Shown: piece after piece, positions 54,967 to 64,000 of the stretch
How positions within the stretch are numbered: position 1 is the stretch's first letter
Layout: the number at the start of each line of letters is the position of its first letter
Assembly (NCBI RefSeq): GCF_001281525.1
Contig: NZ_LGCI01000010.1
Span: 796,869 to 860,868, forward strand
Source: Lysinibacillus macroides
Lineage (GTDB): Bacteria; Bacillota; Bacilli; Bacillales_A; Planococcaceae
DNA: 64,000 nt
Direction: 5' to 3'
Made by a program: the position numbers and the translations under genes
The notes under the pieces: generated by a model
Databases searched by the model: none
What the model saw: only the letters and a program-made list of their open reading frames with translations
Told to the model about the DNA's origin: nothing

Positions 54967-56523
54967 TTAGGCATGTAAAGGATTTGTTAATTTTTTCGGA
55001 ATCATAACAATCATTTTTGTGCCTACGCCTACTTCACTTTCCACCTGTATCCGACCATGGTGAGCCTCTATAAGGTGCTTGACAATCGCTAGCCCTAAGC
55101 CTGTGCCGCCAGAATTTCGACTCCGTGCTCGATCTACACGGTAAAATCGCTCAAATACTCGTGCAATTTCATGCTTTTCAATACCAATCCCTTGATCCTC
55201 TATTTCAATAATGCCATAGGTTTCATTTTCCTTTAAGCGAATCGAAACCGTTGTATTTTCAAGAGAATAGGTAATTGCATTTGTAATTAAATTTGTGACA
55301 ATTTGGATAATACGGTTGGCGTCTCCCATTACCTCTACATCGCGCTCTATATCCACGTGAAAGCTCATGTTTTTCTCATCCAAACGCGGCGCTGTTAGCT
55401 CTGCACCACGAATCAATACATCCTGTAAGCCCATTGGCATAATATTAACCGTAAATCCATGTTGCTCAATTTTCGACAGCTCTAACAAGTCTTGAATAAG
55501 CATTTGTAGGCGATTACTTTCTTTATAGATAATTTCTAAGAAGGAGATCAGCATTTTTTCATCTTTATAGGCTCCGTCCAGCAAAGTTTCTGAAAAGCCT
55601 TTAATTGAGGTAATCGGCGTGCGTAATTCATGGGAGACATTGGCTACAAAGTCTTTGCGAATTTGCTCTAGGCGTACTAGCTCCGTAATATCATGCATAA
55701 CAATGACAACGCCTAGCCAACGTCCATGATCTCCAATAACAGGCGCTCCGTATACCTCTTTATGATAAAGCTCCTGTTGTACTTCCATTTTAATTTGTTG
55801 GCGATAAGGCATCTCTGTTAAAAATACATGATCAATAAATTGCTCAAGTGATTGCGGTAAGCCAATTGTGCGAAATACTTTGCCCTGCACATCATCAAGT
55901 TGCATCCCAAAGCGCTCTAAAAAGACCCGATTCACGATGGATATATTGCCTTCGCGACCAATCATCAGCAGAGAGCTACCCATATTTTCAATTAAGGTTT
56001 TCAGTCGTTCTTCCTCTACTTCACGTATAGCTGTAATATCTTGTAAATTACGTGCTAAAATATTAATAGAATGGCTAAGAGGGCTCATACGTTCATGCTC
56101 ATTTTCATGTGCACGTGCTCGATAATTACCCTTTGCCAGTTCAAGTGCCGTTTCAGTTGCATTATCAATAGGTGCTGTAAAATCACGAATCATATAGCGA
56201 CTTATAATAGCAATCAGGGTAAGCGTTATCGCAAAAAGAAGCGCTAGTATCATATAGAGGCGTGTACGTGCAGAGGTTAGCAAAGATTCCTTATGCTCCA
56301 CATTCTGTGCTGCATACAATGCCTCTTGATCTGCCTTGGATAACTCAATCTTACGTTCATCCATAACTTGTCGCATGGATGCTTCCCGTTGCAAGCGTTC
56401 CTGTTCATTATACTGCTTCATATAAATAGGAAAAAGCTGACCTATCACAATCATTAGGACAGCTAGTATTGTTCCAATTAAAAGCATGAATGTCAAAAAT
56501 AAGCGGTTGCTCATTGATTTCAT
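54967..56523 (-). CDS. phoR: Phosphate-starvation sensor histidine kinase PhoR (short sensor form)
   Basis: Phosphorylates PhoP when cell-wall or phosphate signals change. The 518-residue kinase has TM1 (about 8-30), an extracellular loop of only about 55 residues, TM2 (about 90-110), a HAMP (about 110-163), a PAS domain (about 172-285), the phospho-acceptor H298 in VSHELRTP, and HATPase motifs (NLITNAITYS, GIGIEKHEIARVFERFYRVD, GTGLGLAIVKH). B. subtilis PhoR is about 579 residues with a larger PDC-type loop, so the extracellular sensor is largely missing here. It overlaps phoP by 4 bp. Confidence 0.9.
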   Translation of the reverse strand: MKSMSNRLFLTFMLLIGTILAVLMIVIGQLFPIYMKQYNEQERLQREASMRQVMDERKIELSKADQEALYAAQNVEHKESLLTSARTRLYMILALLFAITLTLIAIISRYMIRDFTAPIDNATETALELAKGNYRARAHENEHERMSPLSHSINILARNLQDITAIREVEEERLKTLIENMGSSLLMIGREGNISIVNRVFLERFGMQLDDVQGKVFRTIGLPQSLEQFIDHVFLTEMPYRQQIKMEVQQELYHKEVYGAPVIGDHGRWLGVVIVMHDITELVRLEQIRKDFVANVSHELRTPITSIKGFSETLLDGAYKDEKMLISFLEIIYKESNRLQMLIQDLLELSKIEQHGFTVNIMPMGLQDVLIRGAELTAPRLDEKNMSFHVDIERDVEVMGDANRIIQIVTNLITNAITYSLENTTVSIRLKENETYGIIEIEDQGIGIEKHEIARVFERFYRVDRARSRNSGGTGLGLAIVKHLIEAHHGRIQVESEVGVGTKMIVMIPKKLTNPLHA

Positions 56524-57236
56524 GTTGTTTTTGGCTCCTCAAATTTATAGCCAAGTCCCCTAATTGTTTTAATAAAAATAGGTTTACGGCTATTTTCTTC
56601 AATTTTATCGCGAAGGTGACTAATATGCACATCCACAATGCGAGTATCACCTGCAAAATCATATTTCCAGACAGCACTTAATAGCTGATCACGCGTTAAT
56701 ACACGATTTTTATTTTCAAGTAAGTAAATTAGCAGTTCAAATTCTTTTGGTGTAAATTCCAGTGCTTCATCTTGTAAAAAGACTTCAAAGCGTTCAGGAA
56801 ACACACGCAACTGACCAAACTCATACATTTTTTCTTGTGACTCATCCTTGTCCTCTGTCACAATATTTTGTGTGAAACGTCTTAAAACGGCTTTCACCCG
56901 TGCTAGTACTTCGCGTGGACTAAAAGGCTTTGTCATATAATCATCAGCCCCTAATTCTAGTCCTAATACCTTATCAAATTCATCATCCTTAGCTGTTAGC
57001 ATAATAATTGGTGTATTCATACGCTGCTGACGAATTTGTTTACAAACCTCCATGCCATCCAGCTTCGGCAACATTAAATCGAGGAGTATTAAATTAGGTT
57101 GTATAGCGATTGCTTTAGTTAGTCCTTCTTGACCATCAGCAGCCGTTTCCACTATATAACCTGCTTGCTCTAAATTATATTTCAATAATGTCGCAATGGA
57201 AAGTTCATCTTCTATCACTAAAATTGTTTTTGTCAT
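56520..57236 (-). CDS. phoP: Phosphate regulon response regulator PhoP
   Basis: An OmpR-type response regulator for phosphate-limitation genes. The 238-residue protein has the acidic pocket ED at 9-10, the phospho-acceptor D53 (LLDLMLP), T (MLTAKD) and K (TKPFSPRE), and a winged-helix domain with FTPKEFELLIYLLENKNRVL and VHISHLRDKIE. It precedes phoR with a 4-bp overlap. Placement downstream of mdh with one gene between matches the citZ-icd-mdh-phoPR order of Bacilli. Confidence 0.94.
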   Translation of the reverse strand: MTKTILVIEDELSIATLLKYNLEQAGYIVETAADGQEGLTKAIAIQPNLILLDLMLPKLDGMEVCKQIRQQRMNTPIIMLTAKDDEFDKVLGLELGADDYMTKPFSPREVLARVKAVLRRFTQNIVTEDKDESQEKMYEFGQLRVFPERFEVFLQDEALEFTPKEFELLIYLLENKNRVLTRDQLLSAVWKYDFAGDTRIVDVHISHLRDKIEENSRKPIFIKTIRGLGYKFEEPKTT

Positions 57237-57291
57237 AACGAATAATGCCTCCGTGAGTGATTTGAAACCCCCATTTCAAATCCCAAGACGT

Positions 57292-57732
57292 CTATAATGC
57301 AAGTGGTGGTGTCACCAATAACACCCCTTCAATTACAAGCTGTTTTTGCTCATTATAGGAGTGTACAGATACAGTAATGGTATTGTCTAATTTATGAACT
57401 GCTGTTACCTCTAAAAACGTATCAAACAATTCATAATGATAAAGAGGTCCTAAATATTTTAAATGTTGCTCAATAATTCGTGCGCCTGGTCCAGGAATAT
57501 ACTTTGACACAGCTGATGTAATAATACCATTTAACATAATTGTTGGCACAATAGGCTTTTGAAAAGATGTCATAGCCGCATATTCATGTTGAATATAAAG
57601 CGGGTTACTATCGTTTGTAAGCCCTAAATATAGCAATAAATCTCTATCTTCAATTTTCTCCGTGATATGAATTTTTTCGCCAACTGTAATTTCGTCAATA
57701 GTGAGACCAAGCTTACTGTTTTTTTGAAGCAA
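57292..57732 (-). CDS. MaoC-like hot-dog domain protein
   Basis: A 146-residue single hot-dog-fold protein, probably acting on acyl-CoA or acyl-carrier substrates as a hydratase. The MaoC-type pattern D-x(4)-H is seen in LTNDSNPLYIQHEYAAMTSF, with the catalytic Asp and His, followed by VPTIMLNGIITSAVSKYIPG. TTG 57732 is the likely start, 11 bases after AAAGGGG. It lies between mdh and phoP on the same strand; association with TCA genes may be positional only. Confidence 0.8.
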   Translation of the reverse strand: MLQKNSKLGLTIDEITVGEKIHITEKIEDRDLLLYLGLTNDSNPLYIQHEYAAMTSFQKPIVPTIMLNGIITSAVSKYIPGPGARIIEQHLKYLGPLYHYELFDTFLEVTAVHKLDNTITVSVHSYNEQKQLVIEGVLLVTPPLAL

Positions 57733-57833
57733 AGATACGCCAACCCCTTTTCCATCATACTACATTCATAGTATCAACTTTATGCTAAAAGCACAATGAA
57801 AAGCAGTAGCGGTATTTACTTTTTCACTATAAA

Positions 57834-57863
57834 AAAACGAGTAGGAATTACTCCCACTCGTCT
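57834..57863 (-). terminator. Terminator of mdh
   Basis: ACGAGTAGGA pairs with TCCCACTCGT (one mismatch) around a short loop; the minus strand continues in seven U. It lies 6 bp after the mdh stop. Confidence 0.85.
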
Positions 57864-57868
57864 TTTAT

Positions 57869-58807
57869 TTACACTAAAATTTTCATCACATTGCGTACTG
57901 CATCTGCTGATTGATCTAAAGCTGTCTTTTCTTTGTCTGTTAATTCCAGCTCAAAGATTTTTTCAATACCATTTGCGCCAAGTAATGTTGGTACACCTAA
58001 GTATAAATCGTGATAGCCATATTCACCTTCTAAATAAGCAATTGAAGGAAGAATACGTTTCTGATCTTTGATAATCGCCTCTGCCATTTCAATCAATGCT
58101 GCTGATGGTGCATAATAGGCTGAACCATTCCCAAGTAGGTTGACGATTTCAGCACCGCCATTGCGTGTACGATCTACAATTTCTTCTAAACGATCAGCGG
58201 CAATTAACGTTTCTAATGGAATGCCGCCAGCGAATGAATAGCGTGTTAACGGAACCATTGTATCACCATGGCCACCTAGCACAAAAGCAGTGATGTCTTT
58301 TACAGATACATTCAATTCCTCCGCAACAAATGCACAGAATCGAGCTGTATCAAGAACTCCTGATTGACCGATTACACGGTTTTTTGGGAAACCTGTTTCT
58401 TTGTACACTGTGTAAGTCATGGCATCCACTGGATTTGTCAGTACAAGAATTGTAGCATTTGGTGAATATTCGGCAATTTCCTTTGAAACAGCTTTCATTA
58501 CACCTTGATTGATTTGAACAAGATCATCACGACTCATTCCTGGCTTGCGTGCAACCCCAGCCGTAATGATAACTACATCAGAATCAGCCGTATCAGCATA
58601 ATTCGAAGTACCTTTTACGTAAGAATCATAGCCTTGTATGGGCGCTGCTTCCCACATATCCAACGCTTTTCCTTTTGTTGGATTTTCTCCCTGTGGCGTA
58701 TCAACAAGTACGATGTCACCAAGTTCTTTTTGAGCTGCTAAAAATGCTGCTGTAGCACCTGTAAAGCCACTACCAATTACTGAGATTTTTTTTCGTTTCA
58801 GAGACAT
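57869..58807 (-). CDS. mdh: Malate dehydrogenase (LDH-like, NAD)
   Basis: Oxidises malate to oxaloacetate in the TCA cycle. The 312-residue enzyme is of the LDH-like MalDH group: Rossmann motif [15 protein letters not shown], substrate-binding [24 protein letters not shown] and the catalytic HGD triad [13 protein letters not shown] 58807 follows AAAGGAGCG. It is third in citZ-icd-mdh and is separated from icd by a hairpin at 58843-58876, so partial separate control is possible. Confidence 0.95.
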   Translation of the reverse strand: MSLKRKKISVIGSGFTGATAAFLAAQKELGDIVLVDTPQGENPTKGKALDMWEAAPIQGYDSYVKGTSNYADTADSDVVIITAGVARKPGMSRDDLVQINQGVMKAVSKEIAEYSPNATILVLTNPVDAMTYTVYKETGFPKNRVIGQSGVLDTARFCAFVAEELNVSVKDITAFVLGGHGDTMVPLTRYSFAGGIPLETLIAADRLEEIVDRTRNGGAEIVNLLGNGSAYYAPSAALIEMAEAIIKDQKRILPSIAYLEGEYGYHDLYLGVPTLLGANGIEKIFELELTDKEKTALDQSADAVRNVMKILV

Positions 58808-58842
58808 TTCAATACGCTCCTTTAAATTAGGTTATATATTTT

Positions 58843-58876
58843 AAAAGAGGGAGGAGAACTATATCTCACTCCCTCT
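58843..58876 (-). terminator. Terminator or attenuator between icd and mdh
   Basis: AGAGGGAG and CTCCCTCT form an 8-bp GC-rich stem with an 18-base loop, followed on the minus strand by TTTTAAAATA. It lies in the 193-bp gap after icd and may reduce read-through into mdh. Confidence 0.6.
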
Positions 58877-59000
58877 ATTAAACAAGTTTCTCGTAAATAT
58901 TTTATTCAACGTAAGTTAATAGAAATTTACTTTTATCCTAATTATATCGGCATCATCAAGCATTTGCTTTTTGTGATGAACTCTATATTAACATAGAAAA

Positions 59001-60263
59001 TTATAGGTTTTTGATTAACTCATTAGCGAACTCTGAACATTTCACTTCTGTAGCACCGTCCATTAAACGTGCGAAGTCATAAGTTACAACTTTAGAAGAA
59101 ATTGTTTTCTCAACAGATTGAGTGATCATGTCAGCAGCTTCTTGCCAGCCTAAGTGTTCAAGCATTAATACACCAGAAAGTAATACAGAAGATGGGTTTA
59201 CTTTATCTTGACCCGCATATTTTGGAGCTGTACCGTGAGTAGCTTCGAAGATTGCATGTCCAGTTACATAGTTAATGTTCGCACCTGGAGCAATACCGAT
59301 ACCACCAACTTGTGCAGCTAATGCATCAGAAATATAGTCACCATTTAAGTTCATTGTAGCTACTACATCGAACTCAGTTGGACGAGTTAAGATTTGTTGT
59401 AAGAAGATATCAGCGATAGAATCTTTCACTAAGATTTTACCAGCTGCTAAAGCATCAGCTTGTGCTTTATTTGCTGCCTCTTCACCTTGTTCAGCTTTGA
59501 TTGCATCATATTGATTCCAAGTGAATGTTTGATCAGCAAATTCTTTTTCTGCTAATTCGTAACCCCAGTTTTTGAAACCACCTTCAGTGAATTTCATGAT
59601 ATTACCTTTATGAACTAAAGTAACAGATGGACGTTGGTGTTTAATTGCATACTCGATAGCAGCACGCACTAAACGCTCTGTACCTTCTTGAGATACTGGT
59701 TTAATACCTAAACCAGAAGTTTCTGGGAAGCGGATTTTGTTAACGCCAAGTTCAGTTTGTAAGAAGTTTAATAATTTTTTTTGCTCGTCTGAACCAGCTT
59801 TGTATTCGATACCTGCGTAGATGTCTTCTGTGTTTTCGCGGAAGATAACCATATCAACGTCTTCTGGGCGTTTAACTGGAGAAGGTACTCCATCAAAGTG
59901 ACGTACTGGACGTAAGCATACATATAAGTCAAGTTCTTGACGTAATGCTACGTTTAGAGAGCGGATACCGCCACCGATTGGAGTAGTAAGAGGACCTTTG
60001 ATTGCAATTAGGTATTCGTTGATTTTATCTAAAGTTTCTTGTGGTAACCATTCACCAGTTTGGTTAAATGCTTTTTCACCCGCTAAAACTTCTAACCATT
60101 CAATTTTCTTTTCACCGTTATAAGCTTTTTCTACTGCTGCGTCGATTACACGTGATGCTGCAGCCCAAATATCTGGTCCAATTCCATCACCTTCGATGAA
60201 AGGAATTACTGGATTGCTTGGTACATTAAGTACACCATTTTCAACTACAATTTTGTTTGACAT
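59001..60263 (-). CDS. icd: Isocitrate dehydrogenase (NADP)
   Basis: Converts isocitrate to 2-oxoglutarate with NADPH production. The 420-residue enzyme has [14 protein letters not shown], the phosphorylatable-serine/substrate loop [33 protein letters not shown] and the NADP-binding [17 protein letters not shown] 60263 follows TTTAGGAGGCAACAG; the ATG 9 codons upstream at 60290 overlaps that ribosome site and is rejected. It lies 80 bp after citZ, and a perfect 12-bp hairpin occupies the gap. Confidence 0.96.
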   Translation of the reverse strand: MSNKIVVENGVLNVPSNPVIPFIEGDGIGPDIWAAASRVIDAAVEKAYNGEKKIEWLEVLAGEKAFNQTGEWLPQETLDKINEYLIAIKGPLTTPIGGGIRSLNVALRQELDLYVCLRPVRHFDGVPSPVKRPEDVDMVIFRENTEDIYAGIEYKAGSDEQKKLLNFLQTELGVNKIRFPETSGLGIKPVSQEGTERLVRAAIEYAIKHQRPSVTLVHKGNIMKFTEGGFKNWGYELAEKEFADQTFTWNQYDAIKAEQGEEAANKAQADALAAGKILVKDSIADIFLQQILTRPTEFDVVATMNLNGDYISDALAAQVGGIGIAPGANINYVTGHAIFEATHGTAPKYAGQDKVNPSSVLLSGVLMLEHLGWQEAADMITQSVEKTISSKVVTYDFARLMDGATEVKCSEFANELIKNL

Positions 60264-60290
60264 TCTGTTGCCTCCTAAATTCATAATCAT

Positions 60291-60318
60291 AGGACTGTGT
60301 TAGTGATAACACAGTCCT
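60291..60318 (-). other. Perfect hairpin in the citZ-icd intercistronic gap
   Basis: AGGACTGTGTTA and TAACACAGTCCT form a perfect 12-bp stem with a GTGA-type 4-base loop. No U-tract follows (ATGATTATG), so it is more likely an mRNA-stability or processing element than a terminator. Confidence 0.65.
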
Positions 60319-60342
60319 AAACATTCTAGCATATTTTCCAAA

Positions 60343-61458
60343 TTAGCGCTCGCTGATTGGAACATATTTTTGCATGCCTGGTCCCACATACTCTGCACGC
60401 GGACGGATTAGGCGGTTATTTGCATATTGCTCAAGAATATGCGCTACCCAACCTGAAGTACGTGATACAGCGAAAATTGGTGTAAACAGGTCATGATCAA
60501 TACCTAAAGAATCATACACTGACGCAGAGAAGAAATCTACGTTTGCAGGTAATTTCTTTTGTTCTACAATCATGTCATGGATTTTAACTGACATTTCATA
60601 AAGCTCTGGTTTACCAGTTAGTTCAGTTAATTTTTTAGACATTACACGTAAATGTGGTGCACGTGGGTCGCCTTTACGATATACACGGTGACCGAAGCCC
60701 ATAATTTTCTCTTTGTTATCTAATTTATTTTGAATATAAGATTCAACATTATCAAGTGAGCCAATTTCAGATAACATTTTCATTACTTGCTCATTTGCAC
60801 CACCATGAAGTGGTCCTTTTAGTGCGCCGATGGCAGCAGTAACACCTGAATAAACATCTGATAATGTAGCTACACATACACGTGCTGTAAATGTAGATGC
60901 GTTTAATTCATGGTCAGCATGTAAAACTAATGCTTTATCGAATGCTTCCACTTCAATAGCTGCTGGCTCTTCACCATTTAGCATGTATAAGAAGTTTGCA
61001 GCATATCCTAGTTCAGGTTTTGGTTCAACTGGCTCTAAACCTTTACGAACACGTGCAAATGCAGTTACTACTGTAGCAATTTTCGCTTGTAGACGAATTG
61101 CTTTACGATAGTTTGCTTCTGGATCCATAACATCCGCTTCCTCATCGAATACACCAAGTAAAGATACTGCAGTACGTAACGCAGCCATTGGATGTACAGT
61201 TGATAGTGGGTATGTTTTGAATTGATCAATGATCGGCTGTGGAATAGACATATTGTCTGCTAATTGTTGTTTTAGTTCAGCAAGCTCGTCCTCTTTTGGT
61301 AAACGAGTATGCCATAGTAAATAAATTACCTCTTCAAATGACGCATTTTCTGCTAAATCATCAATGTTGTAACCAACATATGTAAGTGTATCATCGATAA
61401 TTGAACTAATTTTAGATTCCGCTGCTACGATACCTTCTAAACCTTTAGTTGCTGACAT
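60343..61458 (-). CDS. citZ: Citrate synthase (CitZ type)
   Basis: Condenses acetyl-CoA and oxaloacetate to citrate. The 371-residue type I/II short enzyme has HELNASTFTARV, GGANEQVMKML, GFGHRVYRKGDPRAP and the catalytic Asp in NVDFFSASVYDSLGI. ATG 61458 follows GAGGGAGCGAT. It is the first gene of the TCA operon citZ-icd-mdh, with its own promoter at 61564-61592 and a cre-like site immediately downstream of it. Confidence 0.95.
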   Translation of the reverse strand: MSATKGLEGIVAAESKISSIIDDTLTYVGYNIDDLAENASFEEVIYLLWHTRLPKEDELAELKQQLADNMSIPQPIIDQFKTYPLSTVHPMAALRTAVSLLGVFDEEADVMDPEANYRKAIRLQAKIATVVTAFARVRKGLEPVEPKPELGYAANFLYMLNGEEPAAIEVEAFDKALVLHADHELNASTFTARVCVATLSDVYSGVTAAIGALKGPLHGGANEQVMKMLSEIGSLDNVESYIQNKLDNKEKIMGFGHRVYRKGDPRAPHLRVMSKKLTELTGKPELYEMSVKIHDMIVEQKKLPANVDFFSASVYDSLGIDHDLFTPIFAVSRTSGWVAHILEQYANNRLIRPRAEYVGPGMQKYVPISER

Positions 61459-61544
61459 AAAATTATCGCTCCCTCATTCTTAATTTTTGTTGTAAATGCA
61501 TTTTTTATCTGACATTTACGATTTTTGCTCATATGAATCATTAA

Positions 61545-61558
61545 GTAAATCGCTTACA
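61545..61558. promoter_or_regulatory. cre-like CcpA site at the citZ promoter
   Basis: GTAAATCGCTTACA matches the cre consensus TGWAANCGNTNWCA except at the first two positions and is partly palindromic. It overlaps the expected start region of the citZ promoter, where CcpA binding would block transcription, as described for citZ in B. subtilis. Match is imperfect. Confidence 0.55.
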
Positions 61559-61563
61559 TTGCT

Positions 61564-61592
61564 ATTATAATCATTTTTGACAGCTTTGTGAA
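61564..61592 (-). promoter_or_regulatory. Sigma-A promoter of citZ
   Basis: TTCACA (61587-61592) and a perfect TATAAT (61564-61569) on the minus strand are separated by 17 bp. The -35 differs from TTGACA by one base. Transcription would begin near 61557, about 100 bases upstream of citZ. Confidence 0.75.
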
Positions 61593-61708
61593 TGGAAATT
61601 CAACAAATAAAGAAAAAGACGTATGAGCGACCATATATCTACCCTAAAGAGTTTGTTTTGTATATTTTGACATTAATGTTTCGATAAATGTGAGGTGAAA
61701 TTGTAAAA

Positions 61709-62674
61709 ATGAGGAATTTAAAATATTTTTCATATGAAAGAACTACAAGTATTTTGCTATTTATTTTTTATTTAATCATACTTTGGTTTGTATTACCTGT
61801 CTCACTTGCTATTTTTTTATCATTTTCGACGTATCCTATTATAAATTTTTTACATAAATACTGTCGAATTGCTTACTGGATAGCAGCAATTATTGTGGAA
61901 ATATTGATTTTAAGTTGTATTTTTCTACTTGTACTTATATCGATTAACAGTATTATTCTCATCTTTCCAGAAATCCGTGATACCTTGCAAGACTTTCCAC
62001 TTTTTAGTGAATATGAATCCATGTTTATGCAAGTTTTAAAGGAAAAATCACTCTCTATTTTTGATTCTATCCTTGTCTACACAGCCGATCTTTTTCAATT
62101 ATTAATGAAGCATGTGATTGAAGTATTTATTTTTTTAGTGGCCTATTATTTTGCTTTATTAGAAACACGTAAATCACGGTACTGGTTTTTTCAATATGTG
62201 CCTAAAAAATTTCGACATGAGTGGCAATCCCATTTTGCGAAAATCATGCAGCTTTTTCATTACTTTTTGTTTGTAGAGTTTCAATTATTTACAATTACCC
62301 TACTTATTTTATGTGCAGGGTTTATGATCCTTCAGTTTGAACAAGCCATTATCAAAGCGTTTATCGTGGCATTCGCAGATGTGCTCCCGTTTTTCGGTAT
62401 CGGTGTGTTTCTTGTACCGATGAGCATTTATTTTTATTTCAATGGCAATACCTTTTTATGTATAGCTATGCTACTTCTCTATTTATTTGTCCAATTAACA
62501 AGGCAGCTTGCTGATTCCATGCTGTGGTCAAATACACTTCAATTACGTACATTCCATACATTTTTTATCAGCGCTGCCTCTATTTTATTATTCGGTTTTT
62601 ATGGAATTTTACTAAGCCCTATCTTTTTATTTTTAGCGGTCAAGCTTAAGGAAAATGCTATCTTTGAACGATAA
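61709..62674 (+). CDS. ytvI: AI-2E family membrane protein (YtvI-like, sporulation associated)
   Basis: A 321-residue polytopic membrane protein with paired N-terminal helices, a central amphipathic region and a C-terminal bundle with the family segment AFADVLPFFGIGVFLVPMSI. The AI-2E family includes transporters and proton/sodium antiporters; YtvI of B. subtilis lies beside citZ and is linked to sporulation. This protein is shorter than YtvI (about 370), so identity is by family and place. ATG 61709 follows GTGAGGTGAAATTG. It is divergent from citZ and converges on fxsA, overlapping its end by 17 bp. Confidence 0.8.
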   Translation: MRNLKYFSYERTTSILLFIFYLIILWFVLPVSLAIFLSFSTYPIINFLHKYCRIAYWIAAIIVEILILSCIFLLVLISINSIILIFPEIRDTLQDFPLFSEYESMFMQVLKEKSLSIFDSILVYTADLFQLLMKHVIEVFIFLVAYYFALLETRKSRYWFFQYVPKKFRHEWQSHFAKIMQLFHYFLFVEFQLFTITLLILCAGFMILQFEQAIIKAFIVAFADVLPFFGIGVFLVPMSIYFYFNGNTFLCIAMLLLYLFVQLTRQLADSMLWSNTLQLRTFHTFFISAASILLFGFYGILLSPIFLFLAVKLKENAIFER

Positions 62675-63047
62675 TAAATGGACCTTTTTTCATTTGCTTA
62701 CGCATCCAATAATAGACAAGTGGTTGAAACATTTTTCGTGAAAAAGGCATAAGTAGCAGTAAACCAATAAGATCTGTTAAAAAACCTGGTAACGCTAAAA
62801 GTAATCCGCCGCTAAATGTTAAAAGCGTGTTTACGAGGGCAGCTCCTGGAGCCTCTCCACTTGCCATTGTCTGTTTAACATTTTGAATAGAATTCATACC
62901 TTTATTTTTCATTACATAAACACCAATACTACTCGTTGCAATAATAAGTAACAATGTACTGAAAACACCTATATTTTGTCCCACAACTATTAATAACGCT
63001 AATTCGGCTAATGCATAAACAACGAAGCCAAGAAAAATTTTACGCAT
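62658..63047 (-). CDS. fxsA: FxsA family membrane protein
   Basis: A 129-residue membrane protein with three to four hydrophobic segments and the FxsA pattern IATSSIGVYVMKNKGMNSIQ and GGLLLALPGFLTDLIGLLLLM. In E. coli FxsA counters phage T7 exclusion by the F plasmid when overproduced; the normal role is unknown. ATG 63047 follows AGAGGGGAAAAT. It lies between pyk and ytvI, and the pyk-fxsA-ytvI-citZ order is shared with B. subtilis. Confidence 0.9.
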   Translation of the reverse strand: MRKIFLGFVVYALAELALLIVVGQNIGVFSTLLLIIATSSIGVYVMKNKGMNSIQNVKQTMASGEAPGAALVNTLLTFSGGLLLALPGFLTDLIGLLLLMPFSRKMFQPLVYYWMRKQMKKGPFIIVQR

Positions 63048-63136
63048 AATTTTCCCCTCTCTACTTGAAAAGCTACACCTTATATACGTTATTATGGCCC
63101 ATTTAGTTTCATTTAAAATAAAAATAGTGGTACAAA

Positions 63137-63176
63137 AGGAGCTGTCTCCACATAACTTTTCCGACAGCTCCTTCGT
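63137..63176 (-). terminator. Terminator of pyk
   Basis: GGAGCTGTC and GACAGCTCC form a perfect 9-bp GC-rich stem with a 15-base loop, followed on the minus strand by TTTTGTACC. It is 7 bp past the pyk stop. Confidence 0.75.
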
Positions 63177-63182
63177 TATACA

Positions 63183-64000
63183 TTAAAGAACGCTAGCATG
63201 TCCTTTATAAATAACGCCTGTCTCAGCATCCATTGTAATTTCTTGACCATGACGTATTAATGTAGTGGCTTCTTTAACACCAACAATTACTGGAATGCCA
63301 AGGCTTAAGCCAACAACGGCTGCATGGCTTGTTAGTCCGCCTTCTTCTGTAATCAAACCAACACAATTTTCTAATGCTGGCATCATCTCACGATCTGAGC
63401 CAACCGTGACAAGGATGCAGCCATCTGTATCATAAGCAAGAGCCTCCGCAGCATTTTTGGCGATCACTGTTGTGCCAACAACTGATGCTTTACCAATCCC
63501 TTGACCACGCGCTAATAAATCACCAATAATGTGTACTTTCATTAAGTTTGTAGTACCCGCTTCTCCTACTGGCACACCTGCTGTAATCACAACGGCATCT
63601 CCATGTGTCACATAGCCATATTTTAAGCTTTCATCTACAGCTAGCTCTAAAATTTCATCTGTTGTTGTTACACGTTGACAAACAATTGGGTAAACACCCC
63701 ATACTAATGTTAATGTATTCGCTGTATGAACGGATCCCGTAACAGCAATGACTGGTACACCTGGGCGATATTTAGCAATCATTCTTGCCGTATTGCCACT
63801 TTCTGTTGGTGCTAATACGGCTTTTACACCTAAATTAATGGATGTGTACGCTACTGCTTGCGAAATCGCCTCTGTCATATTGGCTTCTTTTTCACGACTA
63901 CGTGCAGAAACAATGGATTTATATTCTAATGAGTCTTCGGTGCGTTGTGCAATTTTATTCATTGTTTGGACGGATTCCACAGGATACAAACCTGCCGCTG
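63183..64000 (-). CDS. pyk: Pyruvate kinase (partial, C-terminal part)
   Basis: About 272 C-terminal residues of pyruvate kinase, which makes ATP and pyruvate from phosphoenolpyruvate. The visible part includes the end of the catalytic barrel (AAGLYPVESVQTMNKIAQRT), the C domain (ESGNTARMIAKYRPGVPVIA; DAVVITAGVPVGEAGTTNLM) and the extra PEP-utilising domain found in Bacillus enzymes (ITEEGGLTSHAAVVGLSLGI). That last domain contains a T-S-H histidine as in PEP synthase-like mobile domains. The N-terminal half is beyond the right edge. Confidence 0.95.
   Translation of the reverse strand, partial: AAGLYPVESVQTMNKIAQRTEDSLEYKSIVSARSREKEANMTEAISQAVAYTSINLGVKAVLAPTESGNTARMIAKYRPGVPVIAVTGSVHTANTLTLVWGVYPIVCQRVTTTDEILELAVDESLKYGYVTHGDAVVITAGVPVGEAGTTNLMKVHIIGDLLARGQGIGKASVVGTTVIAKNAAEALAYDTDGCILVTVGSDREMMPALENCVGLITEEGGLTSHAAVVGLSLGIPVIVGVKEATTLIRHGQEITMDAETGVIYKGHASVL

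Overview
The window is AT-rich chromosomal DNA of an endospore-forming member of the Bacillaceae/Planococcaceae. Gene content and order fit Lysinibacillus best: three spore-protein-type genes, an SLH-anchored surface protein, T-box leaders, and long runs of gene order shared with Bacillus subtilis. The genus call is inference; the order-level call is firm.

Layout. 1-4588: FadR-type fatty-acid degradation genes (etfA partial, etfB, enoyl-CoA hydratase, fadR, lcfA). 4965-11688: a DNA-maintenance block (DUF350, mutS2, polX, cvpA, zapA, divergent rnhC). 11699-13005: a disrupted NERD-domain gene flanked by two arrays of short phased repeats. 13006-14872: an IS1182-like insertion sequence that split the pheST terminator. 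14901-19529: pheT, pheS with T-box leader, and an rRNA methyltransferase-like gene. 19775-25135: small spore proteins, an EAL phosphodiesterase, an orphan sigma factor, sspI and a D-lactate/glycolate-type oxidase. 25366-28951: argF, then a decayed Fur-type iron locus with deletion-fused remnants, a broken AraC regulator and an Sfp-type PPTase that begins with ATT. 29071-31680: two helical proteins of unknown role, an M42 peptidase and a dUTPase. 31784-36552: ysdB with a sigma-W promoter, ysdA, infC-rpmI-rplT with an L20-type leader, and thrS with T-box and a third repeat array. 36554-40565: dnaI, dnaB, nrdR, gapB. 40965-44215: ABC exporter with divergent TetR regulator. 44343-48462: polA-mutM-coaE. 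48665-52592: SLH surface protein operon and a membrane protein. 52742-57236: hflK-hflC and phoPR. 57292-61458: MaoC protein and citZ-icd-mdh. 61709-64000: AI-2E family membrane protein, fxsA and the 3' part of pyk.

Most operons run on the minus strand and end in clear intrinsic terminators. Regulation readable from the sequence includes FadR boxes, Phe and Thr T-boxes, the L20 leader with an AUU-started infC, a sigma-W promoter, a Fur box, and a citZ promoter with a cre-like site.

The least explained structure is the set of three arrays of TTGAGCG spaced 21 bp apart (about two helical turns), one of them transcribed inside the thrS leader. Next in interest are the IS sitting in a terminator loop while carrying its own inward terminator and a Bacillaceae-type palindromic repeat, and the non-canonical ATT/ATC initiation sites of the PPTase and dnaI genes.
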